NCBI GenBank assembly: GCA_965140365.1
Contig: OZ223196.1
Length of the DNA: 64,000 nucleotides
Reading direction: 5' to 3' (one strand)
Origin: Hydrogenovibrio sp965140365
Lineage (GTDB): Bacteria > Pseudomonadota > Gammaproteobacteria > Thiomicrospirales > Thiomicrospiraceae
Shown: in pieces, positions 62,249 through 64,000 of the stretch
Layout: each line of letters begins with the position of its first letter
Position numbering within the stretch: the stretch's first letter is position 1
Notes under the pieces: generated by a model
What the model was told of the DNA's origin: nothing
What the model saw: the letters and a program-made list of their open reading frames with translations, nothing else
Database searches by the model: none
Made by a program: the position numbers and the translations under genes

Positions 62249-64000
62249 CTATTTCACCACCGCCGTAATGGCTTCCAACTGAATCTCCGTGCCTAATCGG
62301 GTTTCAATTTCCTGTTTCACCGCTTCGATTTGTGTATCCTTCAAGGAATGGTGCGACACCAATTTCGCCGACACTAACATGGGTTCACCACTGCGAATTT
62401 TCACATCCTTCAAGACAATGCCTTCCATCTGAAAATCTTTCAGGGCCGAGGCCACCTGCTGTTCCTGCACCAAACTGCTGAACGCAAACACCAGCGGAAT
62501 ACTCACCATGGCCACAAAGGCCAACGACAGCAACAAGCCTTTTTTGGCCAGCTGAAACGGGCTGAACCCCAACACCAGAAAAGTCGCGGCGGCCGCCAAA
62601 ACAATGCCGGCCAAGTTGGTCATAAACAATAAGAAAGCGCCCCAGAACACCGACCAATCCCACCAGCCGATACCGATGGACGACACCGCCAGCGGCGGCA
62701 CCAATGCCACAGCAATGGCGACGCCGGCCAAACTTTTCGCCACTTCAGAACGGGCATTGGCATAGGCGGCGGCAATGCCGGAAATAATCGCCACCCCCAA
62801 ATCCAATAAGGTCGGACTCAAACGCGCACTGATTTCATGATTCACACTGTTCAAGGGGGTAATCAATGTCAGTAAGGTTCCGAAAAATAGCGCCAACAAA
62901 ATGCCGACACTCAAAGTTTTGGCACTTTCCGTCACCAAATCGACATTCTGGCGTAACACCCCCATGGCCAGCGAAATAATCGGTGCCATCAGCGGCGCTA
63001 ATATCATGGCACCGATAATAACCGGTGCCGAATTGGCGAACAGCCCCACCGTGGCCAGCAAGGTGGCCAACACCATCAGTACTTTATAGGATTCCGAGGC
63101 CTGGGCGTTTTCGCGTAATGTTAGAAACACTTCTTTGATTTCTTCCTGATCCGCGTGGTGGATCAATGGAAAAGGACGATTTGCCAAAGCTTTTACCGCC
63201 TCGCCTTTCGGCAAGCGAGTCACCCGCACCGATTCTTTCAATTCTTTATGGCTGATTTTTTCCGGTAACTGATGACTGAGAATTTTCAGTGCGTCCGGCT
63301 CAATCGCCACATCCACTTTCTCCGCATTGAAATATTGCCCATCAATGCTGAATTCCAGTTGCCCGGCACCTGACAAACTGATTCTTTCGGTTTTAATATG
63401 CCCCAGGTAACCGGCAAGAACGCCTTTCGAAACCACCCGCTTCGGCAACACTTTGGTCAGCAAAAAATGCAACACTTCGGACATACTGCGGGGTGCCAGA
63501 ATGACGGCATTCAGCGTGGCTTCATCCTTCTCAGTTTCCCCCACCACACGTTTGGTGAACTCGCTGGCACTGGGGCGGTACACCACCGAAATCCCCAAAG
63601 CAGCCGTATTAACGACCGTTTCCTTGGCCGTCACCATCTTATAAGGTAACAAACACATTTTTTTCAGACTGAACACCAGCAACAGCAGGTTTTTAAGCTT
63701 GCACCAAACGCTTTCGTCCACCAGCGCCGCTGGTTTCATCATATCGGGATTGCCGAGCATCACCGAATTCAAAACCAAATGATGATTGCAATACATCAAA
63801 TCCGCCGACACCGGTTTGTCCACGGATAAAATGTCTTCCACCGCCTCTTTTGGGTCTTTCGGAATTGAAAAACTGCGGTGGATGCGGTTCATTTCCGGAT
63901 GCGGAATGAACCCGATGGTCCAGCCTTGTTTCGATGCCAAAGGTAACAGCTGGTAAAGCGCTTCGTCACTCAGCCAGAACAACACCGCGCCATCGGGTTG
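62249..64000 (-). CDS. DUF389 / TIGR00341 membrane protein, 5' end outside window
   Basis: The visible 580 or so residues have an N-terminal region resembling a diacylglycerol/sphingosine-kinase-like domain (FWLSDEALYQLLPLASKQG to residue about 270) and a C-terminal DUF389 domain with about seven transmembrane helices (VIIGAMILAPLMAPIISLAMG, then VAIAVALVPPLAVSSIGIGWW). The frame remains open to the window end, so the true start lies beyond 64000. A GTG at 63985 is only the first internal candidate. Function unknown. Confidence 0.85.
   Translation of the reverse strand, partial: QPDGAVLFWLSDEALYQLLPLASKQGWTIGFIPHPEMNRIHRSFSIPKDPKEAVEDILSVDKPVSADLMYCNHHLVLNSVMLGNPDMMKPAALVDESVWCKLKNLLLLVFSLKKMCLLPYKMVTAKETVVNTAALGISVVYRPSASEFTKRVVGETEKDEATLNAVILAPRSMSEVLHFLLTKVLPKRVVSKGVLAGYLGHIKTERISLSGAGQLEFSIDGQYFNAEKVDVAIEPDALKILSHQLPEKISHKELKESVRVTRLPKGEAVKALANRPFPLIHHADQEEIKEVFLTLRENAQASESYKVLMVLATLLATVGLFANSAPVIIGAMILAPLMAPIISLAMGVLRQNVDLVTESAKTLSVGILLALFFGTLLTLITPLNSVNHEISARLSPTLLDLGVAIISGIAAAYANARSEVAKSLAGVAIAVALVPPLAVSSIGIGWWDWSVFWGAFLLFMTNLAGIVLAAAATFLVLGFSPFQLAKKGLLLSLAFVAMVSIPLVFAFSSLVQEQQVASALKDFQMEGIVLKDVKIRSGEPMLVSAKLVSHHSLKDTQIEAVKQEIETRLGTEIQLEAITAVVK

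Noticed and set aside
1..64000. tRNA, rRNA or CRISPR arrays
   Set aside because: I saw no cloverleaf-like sequence with the TTCGANNC arm, no rRNA signature and no regularly spaced repeats.

Overview
The window reads as a chromosome segment around the replication origin of a sulfur-oxidising, CO2-fixing gammaproteobacterium, most likely of the Hydrogenovibrio / Thiomicrospira / Thiomicrorhabdus group. The reasons are a phosphoribulokinase gene, a DabA-type (DUF2309) plus SulP-type bicarbonate uptake locus, a cyanide-insensitive-type cytochrome bd oxidase, a TauE/SafE exporter and the style of the core proteins. The genus is inferred from recognition, not from a search. Gene direction flips near 43.4 kb (mostly minus to the left, mostly plus to the right), as expected for bidirectional replication from the oriC there.

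Layout. 0-4.4 kb: inorganic carbon uptake genes (partial DabA-like, SulP, a SnoaL-like protein) with a 162-bp miniature element. 4.5-10.3 kb: NnrS, a small membrane protein, the cydAB operon with a short third subunit, and an MFS carrier. 10.6-13.6 kb: murI, a 264-bp nested inverted-repeat element, a small exported protein, an AhpD-like protein and an AraC regulator. 13.7-15.0 kb: an AT-rich orphan three-gene cassette with an ankyrin protein. 15.2-18.7 kb: metE/metR. 18.8-23.1 kb: an EF-hand exported protein, a sigma-54 promoter with three GlrR-type sites, and the glrR-qseG-glrK operon. 23.2-29.3 kb: a CBS-PAS-GGDEF-EAL protein, queF, a choloylglycine-hydrolase-like enzyme and a CHAD protein.

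29.7-36.4 kb: an AT-rich island that splits the native yigZ gene. It holds a membrane protein / DGQHR protein pair, and a type II restriction-modification operon (fused double adenine methylase, AlwI-family nuclease) that ends in a complete foreign yigZ. The transferred copy probably replaces the gene the island broke. 36.7-42.1 kb: CDF transporter, mnmE, yidC, rnpA, rpmH. 42.5-47.6 kb: TauE, oriC, dnaA, dnaN, recF. 47.7-58.3 kb: a two-component system, an HDOD protein, a heavy-metal RND efflux operon, SYLF and ChaN proteins, all lying between recF and gyrB. 58.6-64 kb: gyrB, phosphoribulokinase and a DUF389 membrane protein cut by the window end.

Signals beyond genes. The palindrome CCAGGCCTGG occurs 12 times exactly (about 0.06 expected in random sequence of this length), often between genes, often followed at a fixed distance by ATTTTC, and three times as the core of terminator-like hairpins. 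It behaves like an uptake-sequence or chromosome-organising repeat. Two 162/163-bp miniature elements with 3-bp target duplications are present. The GlrR sites upstream of the EF-hand gene suggest that this pathway controls a calcium-binding protein here.
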